From NCBI GenBank assembly GCA_028876585.1, contig JAGWRL010000151.1, positions 1 through 10,771 on the forward strand: a stretch of DNA of 10,771 nt. The letters are read 5' to 3'. This document shows positions 1 to 6,081 of the stretch, piece by piece. The position numbers and the translations under genes were made by a program. Under the pieces are notes generated by a model. The model was not told the origin of the DNA. It was given only the letters and a program-made list of their open reading frames with translations, and ran no database searches. The DNA is from Pseudomonadota bacterium (GTDB taxonomy: Bacteria > Pseudomonadota > Alphaproteobacteria > Rhizobiales > Beijerinckiaceae). How positions within the stretch are numbered: the stretch's first letter is position 1; the number at the start of each line of letters is the position of its first letter.

Positions 1-190
1 CCTCGCGCGCGACCAGTTGGCCGAGGTCCTTCAGATGCACGTGGCCGGGCACGAACTGGGTGAAGGAATTGGCGATGGCGATGATCGGCTTGCCGAAATC
101 GCCCTCCTTGACGCCGGTGGCGCGCCAAAGGCCGCGGGCGCCGGCCATGTTGCGGCCGTGCGTGGACGTACGGGAACGATAGGCGGGCAT
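1..190 (-). CDS. ilvD: Dihydroxy-acid dehydratase, N-terminal fragment (runs off the left edge)
   Basis: IlvD is an iron-sulfur enzyme that dehydrates 2,3-dihydroxy-3-methylbutanoate and its isoleucine-pathway counterpart to the 2-keto acids, the third common step of valine, isoleucine and leucine synthesis in the cytoplasm. Reading the minus strand from the ATG at 190-188 gives 63 codons. They begin [20 protein letters not shown] and continue through [26 protein letters not shown] and [13 protein letters not shown]. This matches the well-conserved IlvD N-terminus almost residue for residue, including the position of the start Met, so both identity and start are secure. The Fe-S cysteines and active-site region lie outside the window. 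The gene is transcribed divergently from rpsU; the 383 bases in front of it carry a hairpin, a dyad and a REP pair, described separately. Confidence 0.95.
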   Translation of the reverse strand, partial: MPAYRSRTSTHGRNMAGARGLWRATGVKEGDFGKPIIAIANSFTQFVPGHVHLKDLGQLVARE

Positions 191-266
191 GGCGGCGTCT
201 CTCGGATGCGGTCAGATAAGGCGCATGTTTCGCAAATCCGCCGCCGCGCCGCAAGCCGCTGCGCAA

Positions 267-291
267 AACGGGAGCCGCGCAGGCTCCCGTT
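267..291 (-). terminator. Perfect 10-bp hairpin upstream of ilvD, weak terminator or attenuator candidate
   Basis: The arms AACGGGAGCC (267-276) and GGCTCCCGTT (282-291) are perfectly complementary around the 5-nt loop GCGCA. Read on the minus strand, the stem ends in four T (opposite A265-268), a short U-tract, so it could end transcription arriving from the DUF3307 side or act inside the ilvD leader 77 bases before the start codon. On the plus strand no T-run follows. The short T-run makes this a weak terminator; I saw no leader peptide rich in Ile/Leu/Val codons on the minus strand ahead of it. Confidence 0.4.
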
Positions 292-311
292 CGCGCGTCT
301 TTCGCGCGGGC

Positions 312-329
312 GTCACATATCCTTGTGAC
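312..329. promoter_or_regulatory. 18-bp perfect dyad GTCACA-N6-TGTGAC in the ilvD upstream region
   Basis: Six-base arms at 312-317 and 324-329 are perfect inverted repeats separated by TATCCT. The symmetry and spacing suit a dimeric regulator. The half-sites face the opposite way to the Crp/Fnr arrangement (TGTGA-N6-TCACA), so it should not be called a CRP site. It lies about 120 bases before the ilvD start. It could instead be a small RNA hairpin or a chance dyad. Confidence 0.25.
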
Positions 330-395
330 TTTGCTTGCCTGCTTCGACATGTTGCTCGTGAGTTCCGCCTTGACTGGGCCTATCCGACGGCCCTC

Positions 396-430
396 CGTCA
401 TGGCCGGGCTTGTCCCGGCCATCCACGCCG
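396..430 (+). repeat. REP-like palindrome, left member of an inverted pair
   Basis: This 35-base unit contains the hairpin ATGGCCGGG / CCCGGCCAT with loop CTTGT, followed by CCACGCCG. It matches the inverted unit at 501-535 at 32 of 35 positions. Two of the three differences swap a G-C pair for a C-G pair within the stem, so folding is kept. Extragenic palindromes of this kind (a CATGGCCGGG...CCCGGCCAT core) are, from general knowledge, abundant between genes in Bradyrhizobium-type and related alphaproteobacterial genomes. Confidence 0.75.
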
Positions 431-500
431 TTCCGCTTTATTCAAGTTGAAAAGAAAATTCTACCGTATTTGCAATATCTTAGGAGACAAAACCTCTCTG

Positions 501-535
501 CGGCGTGGATGCCCGGGACGAGCCCGGGCATGACG
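501..535 (-). repeat. REP-like palindrome, right member of an inverted pair
   Basis: This is the inverted copy of the unit at 396-430. Its own hairpin is ATGCCCGGG / CCCGGGCAT with loop ACGAG. It ends 38 bases past the DUF3307 stop codon, the usual place for such elements. The 70 bases between the two units (431-500) are visibly AT-rich against the surrounding sequence, so the whole block 396-535 could be one non-autonomous mobile unit (a REP doublet or MITE-like element). I did not see a clear target-site duplication at its ends. Confidence 0.75.
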
Positions 536-573
536 AACCCGACGCGCTCATGAGGCATTCTCACTGAGAATTG

Positions 574-972
574 CTATGACGTGGTTCGCACAATCGCGAT
601 GAGAATGGCGAAACCGATATGGGTCAGGTGATGCAGGGTCTGATCGATGCCGATCAGCCACCAGAAGCCGGTCTTGGTCGGGTCGGTGTCGAAGGCGCGG
701 TTCAGCAGGCCCTTGGCGCGATCGATGGCGAAATGGACGACGAAATCGACCAAAGCGATCCAGATATAGGCGGGGGCGAGCGCCGCGAAAATCAGCGCCG
801 TGGCGAGGGCGTGCACCGCCACATGGGCGGAAAGCGGCAGAAACCAGCCCTGTGGCTGCTCCTTGCCATTCGCCATCCACGAGGTTTGCAGAAAAAAATC
901 GGCGACGAGGTGCTTGAGCGTGAAGATGACGAGCGCCGCGACCGTCCAGGGAGTCGAGATCACATCCGGCAC
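574..972 (-). CDS. DUF3307 family small integral membrane protein
   Basis: With a GTG start at 972 the product has 132 residues and at least three hydrophobic helices (about 10-28, 46-66 and 69-83, with a fourth near the C-terminus at 118-128). It resembles DUF3307 proteins through the pattern LKHLVADFFLQ (19-29), a central D76-H80-D84 cluster leading into KGLLNR, and IDQTLHHLTH (109-118). The function is unknown; the many His and Asp residues inside helices would suit metal binding, but that is inference. The frame can be extended to another GTG at 1041 (155 aa), but the extra 23 residues look unrelated to the family and have no ribosome-binding site. The GTG at 972 follows GGGGGCGA; the GTG at 963 is a further alternative. 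The stop is TAG, and a REP unit lies just downstream. Confidence 0.8.
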   Translation of the reverse strand: MPDVISTPWTVAALVIFTLKHLVADFFLQTSWMANGKEQPQGWFLPLSAHVAVHALATALIFAALAPAYIWIALVDFVVHFAIDRAKGLLNRAFDTDPTKTGFWWLIGIDQTLHHLTHIGFAILIAIVRTTS

Positions 973-1186
973 ACTCGCCCCCGATGACGCCGTCGGCGGA
1001 CAGCCGCGCCTAATTACGCCGATAGACGGAAAAACTATCACCGCGCTACGGTAAGGGAAAGGCGCGCAAAATTATAATCGCAATCTTTCCCGCTCGTCTC
1101 GCGGCGTCCGTGGCGCGACGGCGCCGCCTTCCCCCCGCGGGCGCCCCGCTTGGCCATGCTTTTCCGCTCTGAGCGCGCGCGCGTAT

Positions 1187-1215
1187 CTGGACAAGGCCGG
1201 CCGGTTCTGCTATCC
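1187..1215 (+). promoter_or_regulatory. Probable housekeeping promoter for rpsU
   Basis: CTGGAC (1187-1192) and CTATCC (1210-1215) are separated by exactly 17 bases. They match the alphaproteobacterial consensus CTTGAC-N17-CTATAT at 5 of 6 and 4 of 6 positions. The predicted transcript start is near 1221-1223, giving a leader of about 100 nt in front of rpsU. This is based on sequence match only. Confidence 0.45.
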
Positions 1216-1226
1216 GCCGCTCATTG

Positions 1227-1257
1227 AGGCGAACCGTCGTGACGGGGTCGCCTTTTT
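1227..1257 (+). terminator. Terminator-like hairpin at the start of the rpsU leader
   Basis: AGGCGA (1227-1232) pairs with TCGCCT (1248-1253). Inside, CCGT (1234-1237) pairs with ACGG (1242-1245) around the tetraloop CGTG, with a small A/GG internal loop. The stem runs straight into a T-tract (1253-1257), the layout of a rho-independent terminator, yet it sits about 70 bases before the rpsU start. It could end a transcript from farther left, attenuate rpsU, or cap the 5' end of the rpsU mRNA if transcription starts near 1222. Confidence 0.5.
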
Positions 1258-1325
1258 GTATTCGGCATGAGTCAGGAAACCTCGTCCAAGGTCATGAGGC
1301 GCCGCCTCGCAACATAGGAAAGCCC

Positions 1326-1577
1326 GTGCAAGTTCTCGTTCGCGACAATAATGTCGATCAGGCTCTCAAAGCGTTGAAGAAGAAGATGCAGCGCGAGGGC
1401 ATTTTTCGCGAAATGAAGCTGCGCGGCCATTACGAGAAACCTTCGGAGAAGCGCGCGCGCGAGAAGGCCGAAGCGGTGCGCCGGGCGCGCAAGCTGGCGC
1501 GCAAGAAGTTGCAGCGCGAAGGGCTGTTGCCGGTCAAGGCCAAGCCGGCGCCGGGACCCGCGCGGGCGGCTAGCTGA
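1326..1577 (+). CDS. rpsU: 30S ribosomal protein S21
   Basis: S21 is a small basic protein of the 30S subunit platform that helps base-pair the mRNA leader with 16S rRNA during initiation. The product has 83 residues. It opens (fM)[19 protein letters not shown] and continues [22 protein letters not shown], followed by an Arg/Lys/Ala-rich helix and a Pro/Ala tail, which is the alphaproteobacterial S21 form. The GTG at 1326 is chosen because S21 proteins begin (M)QVLVRDNN there and AGGA (1316-1319) lies 6 bases before it; the frame is open further upstream but that extension does not resemble S21. The gene has a probable promoter at 1187-1215 and a terminator-like hairpin in its leader. The TPR lipoprotein gene follows after 55 bases and may be co-transcribed. 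Confidence 0.95.
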   Translation: MQVLVRDNNVDQALKALKKKMQREGIFREMKLRGHYEKPSEKRAREKAEAVRRARKLARKKLQREGLLPVKAKPAPGPARAAS

Positions 1578-1632
1578 TTCGCGAGCGCCGCTGACCTTTT
1601 GGCGACGCGGCGCCGCCTCGAAGGGAGCCGGA

Positions 1633-2460
1633 ATGGCTGCGACTAAGATCTGGCTCGCGACGGCCGTGGCGCTCTGCATCGGCCTGTCGGCGTGCGAAAC
1701 GCTGTCGCCGATCTCCGCGCCCAAGGTGGCGGAGCGCGATCCCGACAATCCGCAGACGGCGAGCGCCAACATCTCGTCGCTGTCCGACGTCATCGAGCGG
1801 CGGCCCAACGACGCGACCCCCTACAACCAGCGCGGCATCGCTTACGCCAAGAACGGCCATTACCGCGAGGCGATCGCCGATTTCTCGCATGCGCTGAAGC
1901 TCGATCCGAAATTCGCCGGCGCCTATACGAATCGCGCTTTGGCCTATCGCCAGACCGAGAAGGACGATCTCGCGCTGGCCGATTTCAACAACGCCATCGT
2001 CGCCAACCCCAATTACGCGCCGGCCTATCTCGGGCGCGGCAACCTGCTGCGCGCGCAGGGCCATTTCGACGAGGCGCTGGCCGATCTCAACGCCGCGATC
2101 CGCATCAAGCCGGAGGACGCGCAGCCCTATCACGCGCGCGGGCTGATCTATCAGCGCCAGGGCGATTGCGTGCAGGCGATCAAGGATTTCAACAACGCCA
2201 TCGACCGCAACCCGTTCGTCGAGGCGCCCTATCAGGCGCGCGGCCAGTGCCTGATCGCCACCGGCAAATACGACGCCGCGATCGAGGATTTCAACGCCGC
2301 GCTCAACGTCGACAACCGCAACGCCGACGGCTGGGCCAATCTCGGCGTCGCCTACGAGAAACAGGGCAACAAGTCGAAGGCGGTCGAGTCCTATAACCGC
2401 GCGATGGAAGTCGACCCGCAGAATTCGCTCGCCCGCGAAGGCCTGCGCCGGCTGGGCTGA
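1633..2460 (+). CDS. TPR-repeat lipoprotein
   Basis: The product has 275 residues. A hydrophobic signal (about 5-20) ends in the lipobox LSAC with Cys21, so the mature protein should be lipid-anchored at the outer face of the inner membrane or in the outer membrane. After a linker, six tetratricopeptide repeats follow in exact 34-residue register: the tyrosine or tryptophan at the repeat start falls at 64, 98, 132, 166, 200 and 234. Each carries the usual TPR glycine, alanine and terminal-proline pattern (for example ALKLDPKFAGAYTNRALAY). TPR arrays bind protein partners; the partner cannot be told from sequence. The RBS AGGGAG lies shortly before the ATG. Proteins of this build in Hyphomicrobiales are usually annotated only as TPR proteins; an NrfG- or Pil-type scaffold role is possible but unsupported here. 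Confidence 0.9.
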   Translation: MAATKIWLATAVALCIGLSACETLSPISAPKVAERDPDNPQTASANISSLSDVIERRPNDATPYNQRGIAYAKNGHYREAIADFSHALKLDPKFAGAYTNRALAYRQTEKDDLALADFNNAIVANPNYAPAYLGRGNLLRAQGHFDEALADLNAAIRIKPEDAQPYHARGLIYQRQGDCVQAIKDFNNAIDRNPFVEAPYQARGQCLIATGKYDAAIEDFNAALNVDNRNADGWANLGVAYEKQGNKSKAVESYNRAMEVDPQNSLAREGLRRLG

Positions 2461-2470
2461 GCGGTCGCGC

Positions 2471-2499
2471 TTGACCTGACCGCCGAACCCGGTGGTAAT
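2471..2499 (+). promoter_or_regulatory. Probable promoter for the solute-binding protein gene
   Basis: TTGACC (2471-2476) and GGTAAT (2494-2499) are separated by 17 bases, matching TTGACA and TATAAT at 5 of 6 and 4 of 6 positions; read as the alphaproteobacterial hexamer, CTTGAC at 2470-2475 is perfect. The predicted start is near 2506, giving a leader of about 36 nt. The promoter begins 10 bases after the TPR stop codon. Confidence 0.5.
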
Positions 2500-2501
2500 C
2501 T

Positions 2502-2535
2502 CCCCCGACGCGGCGCCAAGCCGCGGGTTCGGGGG
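2502..2535 (+). promoter_or_regulatory. Leader hairpin that can hide the ribosome-binding site of the solute-binding protein gene
   Basis: CCCCCGA (2502-2508) pairs with TCGGGGG (2529-2535), and CGCGGC (2509-2514) with GCCGCG (2520-2525), around loop GCCAA. Only three unpaired bases (2526-2528) interrupt 13 G-C-rich pairs. The right arm contains the ribosome-binding GGGGGA (2531-2536) that serves the ATG at 2542. Transcripts reading through from the TPR gene would contain the full stem; a transcript starting near 2506 would lack most of the outer left arm. Confidence 0.5.
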
Positions 2536-2541
2536 AATTGC

Positions 2542-4011
2542 ATGTCTCGTCGCCTCGCCGCTCTCGCCGCCGCGCTGCTGGCCGGCGTCTCGCTCGCGCA
2601 AGCCAAGGACAGCGTCACTATCGGCATGACGCTCGAACCGCCCGGCCTCGATCCGACCGCGGGCGCGGCGGCGGCGATCGGCGAGATCACGCATTACAAT
2701 ATTTTCGAGGGGCTGACGAAGATCAACGAGGACTTCTCGTTCACGCCGCTGCTGGCGGAATCCTGGAAATTCTCGCCCGACTTGAAGACGCTGACGCTCG
2801 ATCTGCGCAAGAACGTGAAGTTCCAGGACGGCGAGGCGTTCACCTCCAAGGACGTCAAATTCTCGTTCGAGCGCTACGCCGCCAAATCCTCGACCAACAA
2901 GGACCGGACGTTCTTCGGCTCGATCGAGACGATCGACGCCAGCGATCCGGCCAAGGTGGTGCTGACCTTCAAGCAGCCGAGTTTTTCGGCGCTGTTCCAT
3001 CTCGGCCTCAACACGGCGGTGATCATCGACGAGAAGAGCGCCGCCAACGAGGCGACGCAGCCGGTCGGCACCGGGCCGTACAAGCTCGCCAACTGGAGCA
3101 AGGGCTCGGCGGCGACGCTCGACGCGTGGGACGGTTATCGCGACGCGGGAAAGATCGCGATCAAACACGCGACGTTCAAGTTCATCGCCGATCCGGCGGC
3201 GGAATCGGCGGCGATGATGGCCGGCGACATCGACGCTTTCCCGCGCATCGCGGCGTCGTCGCTCGACCCGTTCAAGGCCGATCCGCGGTTTCAGGTGATG
3301 GTGGGCGGCACCGAGGGCAAGACGATCCTCGCCATCAACAACCGGGTGGCGCCGTTCGATCAGTTGAAAGTGCGGCAGGCGGTCGCCTATGCGCTCGACC
3401 GCAAGGCGATCATCGACGGCGCCTCGAACGGCCTGGGGACGCCGATCGGCAGCCATCTCACCCCCAACGATCCCGGCTATGTCGATCTCACCGGGCAATA
3501 TCCGCACGATCCCGCCAAGGCCAAGGCGCTGCTCGCCGAGGCGGGCGTGAAAACCCCGCTCAGCGTGACGCTGACGCTGCCGCCGCCGCCTTATGCGCGC
3601 CAGGGCGGCGAGATCGTCGCCGCCGAACTGGCGGAAGTCGGCATTCAGGCCAAAATAGAGAACGTCGAATGGGCGCAATGGCTGTCCAACGTCTACACCA
3701 ACCATAATTTCGACCTGACCATCATCAGCCACGTCGAGCCGCTGGACATCGCGATCTACGCCAACCCCAGCTATTATTTCGGCTACGACAACAAGGATTT
3801 CCAGGCGATCATCGCGCGCTGGAACTCTGCTCCCGACCTGGCCGCCTACAAGCAGGCTCTGGTCGACGCGCAGCACAAGCTGGCCGACGACAGCGTCAAC
3901 GGCTTCATCTTCCAACTGCCCAATCCGGTCGTCGCCGACGCCAAGCTGGCGGGGCTGTGGAAGAACGCGCCGATCTTCGCCAACGATCTCTCGGCGATGT
4001 CGTGGAAGTGA
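2542..4011 (+). CDS. ABC transporter substrate-binding protein, family 5 (peptide/nickel type)
   Basis: The product has 489 residues and is a periplasmic binding protein of the DppA/OppA type, which hands peptides or similar solutes to an inner-membrane ABC permease. Residues 1-21 form a Sec signal peptide (Arg-Arg, hydrophobic Ala/Leu core, AQA before the likely cleavage). Family marks are TLEPPGLDP (30-38), HYNIFEGL (51-58), LAESW (71-75), the VKFQDGEAFTSKDVKFSFE block (92-110) typical of SBP_bac_5, and PVGTGPYKL (174-182). Length is usual, if slightly short, for the family. GGGGGA serves as ribosome-binding site but can be paired in a leader hairpin. No permease or ATPase gene follows, so this is an orphan binding protein here; the amidase begins 7 bases after its stop and is surely co-transcribed. 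The substrate cannot be told from sequence. Confidence 0.92.
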   Translation: MSRRLAALAAALLAGVSLAQAKDSVTIGMTLEPPGLDPTAGAAAAIGEITHYNIFEGLTKINEDFSFTPLLAESWKFSPDLKTLTLDLRKNVKFQDGEAFTSKDVKFSFERYAAKSSTNKDRTFFGSIETIDASDPAKVVLTFKQPSFSALFHLGLNTAVIIDEKSAANEATQPVGTGPYKLANWSKGSAATLDAWDGYRDAGKIAIKHATFKFIADPAAESAAMMAGDIDAFPRIAASSLDPFKADPRFQVMVGGTEGKTILAINNRVAPFDQLKVRQAVAYALDRKAIIDGASNGLGTPIGSHLTPNDPGYVDLTGQYPHDPAKAKALLAEAGVKTPLSVTLTLPPPPYARQGGEIVAAELAEVGIQAKIENVEWAQWLSNVYTNHNFDLTIISHVEPLDIAIYANPSYYFGYDNKDFQAIIARWNSAPDLAAYKQALVDAQHKLADDSVNGFIFQLPNPVVADAKLAGLWKNAPIFANDLSAMSWK

Positions 4012-4018
4012 GGCGGGC

Positions 4019-5410
4019 GTGAAACTGCATGAGTTGAGCGCGACGGCGCTGCTGGAGGGCTACCGCCGCCGCGCGTTCTCCCCGGTCGAGGTGATGCGCG
4101 CGGTGATCGCGCGGGTGGAGGCGTTCGAGCCGCAGATCCACGCGACCTATCTGTTCGCGCCCGAACGGGCGCTGGCGCAGGCCGAGGCGTCGGCGGCGCG
4201 CTGGGCCAGGGGCGAGCCTTGCGGCGCGCTCGACGGCGTGCCCGCCACGATCAAGGACAACATCGCCACGCGCGGCGAGCCCAAGCCGCTGGGCGCGGCT
4301 TCTACCGATCTTTCGCCCGCGCCCGAGGACGCGCCGCCGGCGGCGCGGCTGCGCGAGGCCGGCGCGATCATCTTCTCCAAGACCACCATGCCGGATTACG
4401 GCATGTTGTCGTCGGGCCTGTCGAGCTTCCACCCGCTCGCCCGCAATCCCTGGGACCTGTCGAAGGGGCCGGGCGGCTCGTCGGCGGGCGCGGGCGCCGG
4501 CGGCGCGGCGGGCTATGGGCCGCTGCATCTGGGCACCGACATCGGCGGCTCGATCCGCCTGCCGGCCGGCTGGTGCGGCCTCGTCGGCCTCAAACCCAGC
4601 GCGGGGCGCGTGCCGATCGACCCGCCTTATCCCGGCCGCGCGGCCGGGCCGCTGACGCGCAACGTCGACGACGCGGCGCTGATGATGGCGACGCTGTCGC
4701 TGCCCGACGGGCGCGATTTCACCAGCCTGCCGCCGGAGAGGCTCGACTGGCGCATCGCGCCGGCGCCGCTGCCGGGCCTGCGGATCGGGCTGTGCCTCGA
4801 CATCGGCTGCGGCGCGGCGGCGACGCCTGACGTGTGCGCCGCCATCGAGCAGGCGGCGCGCGATTTCGAGCGCGCCGGCGCCAGCGTCGAGCCGATCGGG
4901 CCGATGTTCTCGCAAAATCTGCTCGACGGCCTCGACCTGTTCTGGCGCATCCGCTCGAAGATCGACATCGACGCTTTGGCGCCGGAGAAGCGGCGAAAGG
5001 TGCTGCCGTTCATCCGCGCCTGGGCCGATTCGGCGGCCGGCGCCTCGGGCGAGGCGGTGTTCGCCGGCTTCAGCCGGATGCAGGAATTCGCGCAGAAGGC
5101 GGTCGCGGCGACGCAAGATTTCGATTTCGTGCTGACGCCGACGGCGCCGATCACCGCCTTTGCCGCCGAACTCGCCAGCCCGAGCGACGACCCGCTGAAC
5201 CCGTTCCCGCATATCGGCTACACTGTCGCCTTCAACATGTCGGGCCAGCCGGCGGTCTCGATCAACGCCGGCTTCGATGCGGGCGGGCGCCCCATCGGGC
5301 TGCAAATCGTCGGCCGCCGGTTCGACGATCTCGGCGTGCTGCGGCTCGCCCGCGCCTATGAGGACATCCGCTCGGCGCCGGCGCGGCCCTGGCCCGAGCC
5401 GGCGCGTTAG
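4019..5410 (+). CDS. Amidase signature family hydrolase
   Basis: Amidase-signature enzymes cleave carbon-nitrogen amide bonds with an unusual Ser-cisSer-Lys triad. All three are present in the 463-residue product: Lys79 in TIKDN, Ser154 in PGGSSAG and the nucleophile Ser178 in DIGGSIRLPA. Their spacing of 75 and 24 residues is the same as in mammalian fatty acid amide hydrolase (Lys142, Ser217, Ser241). The GTG start at 4019 follows AGGCGG; no earlier in-frame start is better. The enzyme has no signal peptide and should be cytoplasmic. Tight linkage to the binding-protein gene suggests it hydrolyses the imported amide or peptide. A GatA role is less likely: gatB and gatC are absent and the sequence reads as a general amidase. 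The stop codon lies in a small 6-bp hairpin (5400-5415). Confidence 0.9.
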   Translation: MKLHELSATALLEGYRRRAFSPVEVMRAVIARVEAFEPQIHATYLFAPERALAQAEASAARWARGEPCGALDGVPATIKDNIATRGEPKPLGAASTDLSPAPEDAPPAARLREAGAIIFSKTTMPDYGMLSSGLSSFHPLARNPWDLSKGPGGSSAGAGAGGAAGYGPLHLGTDIGGSIRLPAGWCGLVGLKPSAGRVPIDPPYPGRAAGPLTRNVDDAALMMATLSLPDGRDFTSLPPERLDWRIAPAPLPGLRIGLCLDIGCGAAATPDVCAAIEQAARDFERAGASVEPIGPMFSQNLLDGLDLFWRIRSKIDIDALAPEKRRKVLPFIRAWADSAAGASGEAVFAGFSRMQEFAQKAVAATQDFDFVLTPTAPITAFAAELASPSDDPLNPFPHIGYTVAFNMSGQPAVSINAGFDAGGRPIGLQIVGRRFDDLGVLRLARAYEDIRSAPARPWPEPAR

Positions 5411-5415
5411 CGCCG
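5400..5415 (+). repeat. Small hairpin over the amidase stop codon
   Basis: CGGCGC (5400-5405) and GCGCCG (5410-5415) pair around GTTA, which overlaps the TAG stop. No T-tract follows, so it is at most a weak pause or 3'-end site between the amidase gene and hisB. The remaining 58 bases before hisB show no convincing promoter, so hisB may be read from the upstream genes. Confidence 0.25.
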
Positions 5416-5473
5416 CGCTGGCCTTCCGGCCCAAGTCTTGCTAAGCGCTGCCCAATCTTTGAGCGGGAAAGCG

Positions 5474-6064
5474 ATGATGCGCAAAGGCTCGGTGACGCGC
5501 AGGACCAACGAGACGGAAATCGCCGTCGAGATCGATCTCGACGGCGTCGGCGCGGCCAAGATCGCCACCGGCGTCGGGTTTTTCGATCACATGCTCGACC
5601 AGCTCGCCCGTCACTCGCTGATCGACATGAGCGTGTCGGCCAAGGGCGACCTGCACATCGACGACCACCACACCGTCGAGGATGTCGGCATCGCGCTCGG
5701 CCAGGCGCTGAAACAGGCGCTTGGCGACAAGCGCGGCCTGACCCGTTACGCCGATTGCCTGCTGCCGATGGACGAGACGCTGAGCCGCGTCGCGGTGGAC
5801 GTCTCGGGGCGGCCGTTCTTGGTGTTCCGCACAGAATTCCCGACCGCGAAGATCGGGACTTTCGACACCGAACTGGTGCGCGAGTTCTTTCAGGCGTTCG
5901 CGCTCAACGGCGGGCTGACGCTGCATATCGAGACGCTGTATGGCCTCAACAGCCATCACATCGCCGAATCCTGTTTCAAGGGCGTGGCGCGCGCGCTTGG
6001 CGCCGCCCTTGCGATCGATCCGCGGCAGGCCGAGCGCATCCCCTCCACCAAGGGCGCGCTCTAG
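5474..6064 (+). CDS. hisB: Imidazoleglycerol-phosphate dehydratase
   Basis: HisB removes water from imidazoleglycerol phosphate to give imidazoleacetol phosphate in histidine synthesis, using bound manganese. The product has 196 residues, the usual size of the monofunctional enzyme, without the phosphatase domain found in E. coli HisB. Metal ligands sit in two signature motifs: HHTVED (65-70) and SHHIAES (150-156); [12 protein letters not shown] (37-48) supplies further conserved histidines. The ATG at 5474 is preceded by GCGGGAAAG, a modest ribosome-binding site; ATG 5477 is an alternative, and an in-frame TTG at 5438 would add 12 residues unlike the family. hisB opens the histidine cluster, 63 bases after the amidase gene. 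Confidence 0.96.
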   Translation: MMRKGSVTRRTNETEIAVEIDLDGVGAAKIATGVGFFDHMLDQLARHSLIDMSVSAKGDLHIDDHHTVEDVGIALGQALKQALGDKRGLTRYADCLLPMDETLSRVAVDVSGRPFLVFRTEFPTAKIGTFDTELVREFFQAFALNGGLTLHIETLYGLNSHHIAESCFKGVARALGAALAIDPRQAERIPSTKGAL

Positions 6065-6081
6065 AGCAGCGGGAGGCCGAG

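Larger units (their letters stand above)
191..573. other. Non-coding stretch between ilvD and the DUF3307 gene
   Basis: Both flanking genes read leftward, so this is the 5' region of ilvD and the 3' region of the DUF3307 gene. Reading frames here have no recognisable protein similarity. It holds a perfect 10-bp hairpin (267-291), an 18-bp perfect dyad (312-329), and an inverted pair of REP-like palindromes (396-430 and 501-535) enclosing an AT-rich 70-base core. I could not find a convincing -35/-10 pair for ilvD on the minus strand. Confidence 0.7.
973..1325. other. Divergent intergenic region between the DUF3307 gene and rpsU
   Basis: This stretch serves as the 5' region for both a leftward gene and rightward rpsU. 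It holds an AT-rich patch around 1067-1080, a probable rpsU promoter (1187-1215), a terminator-like hairpin (1227-1257), and a possible 16-codon reading frame (1267-1317) whose stop codon overlaps the rpsU ribosome-binding site. If the longer GTG start at 1041 is used for the DUF3307 gene, 973-1041 is coding instead. Confidence 0.6.

Noticed and set aside
312..329. Crp/Fnr binding site
   Set aside because: Crp-type sites are TGTGA-N6-TCACA; here the half-sites are in reverse order, so only a generic dyad is claimed.
1073..1078. Perfect TATAAT as a promoter for either strand
   Set aside because: The surrounding ATTATAAT is palindromic and neither strand has a TTGAC-like hexamer at 16-18 bases; an AT-rich patch is the safer description.
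1570..3915. 781-codon minus-strand open frame opposite the TPR and solute-binding protein genes
   Set aside because: It is Arg/Asp/Val-rich with no recognisable domain and lies exactly antisense to two clear genes; long antisense frames are expected in high-GC coding DNA.
3905..5434. 509-codon minus-strand open frame opposite the amidase gene
   Set aside because: The composition is extreme in Arg and Ala and mirrors the amidase codons; the plus strand has the full Ser-Ser-Lys catalytic set.
5438..5473. Longer hisB starting at TTG 5438
   Set aside because: The added residues do not resemble HisB N-termini and the site before 5438 is poor; ATG 5474 gives the normal length and N-terminus.
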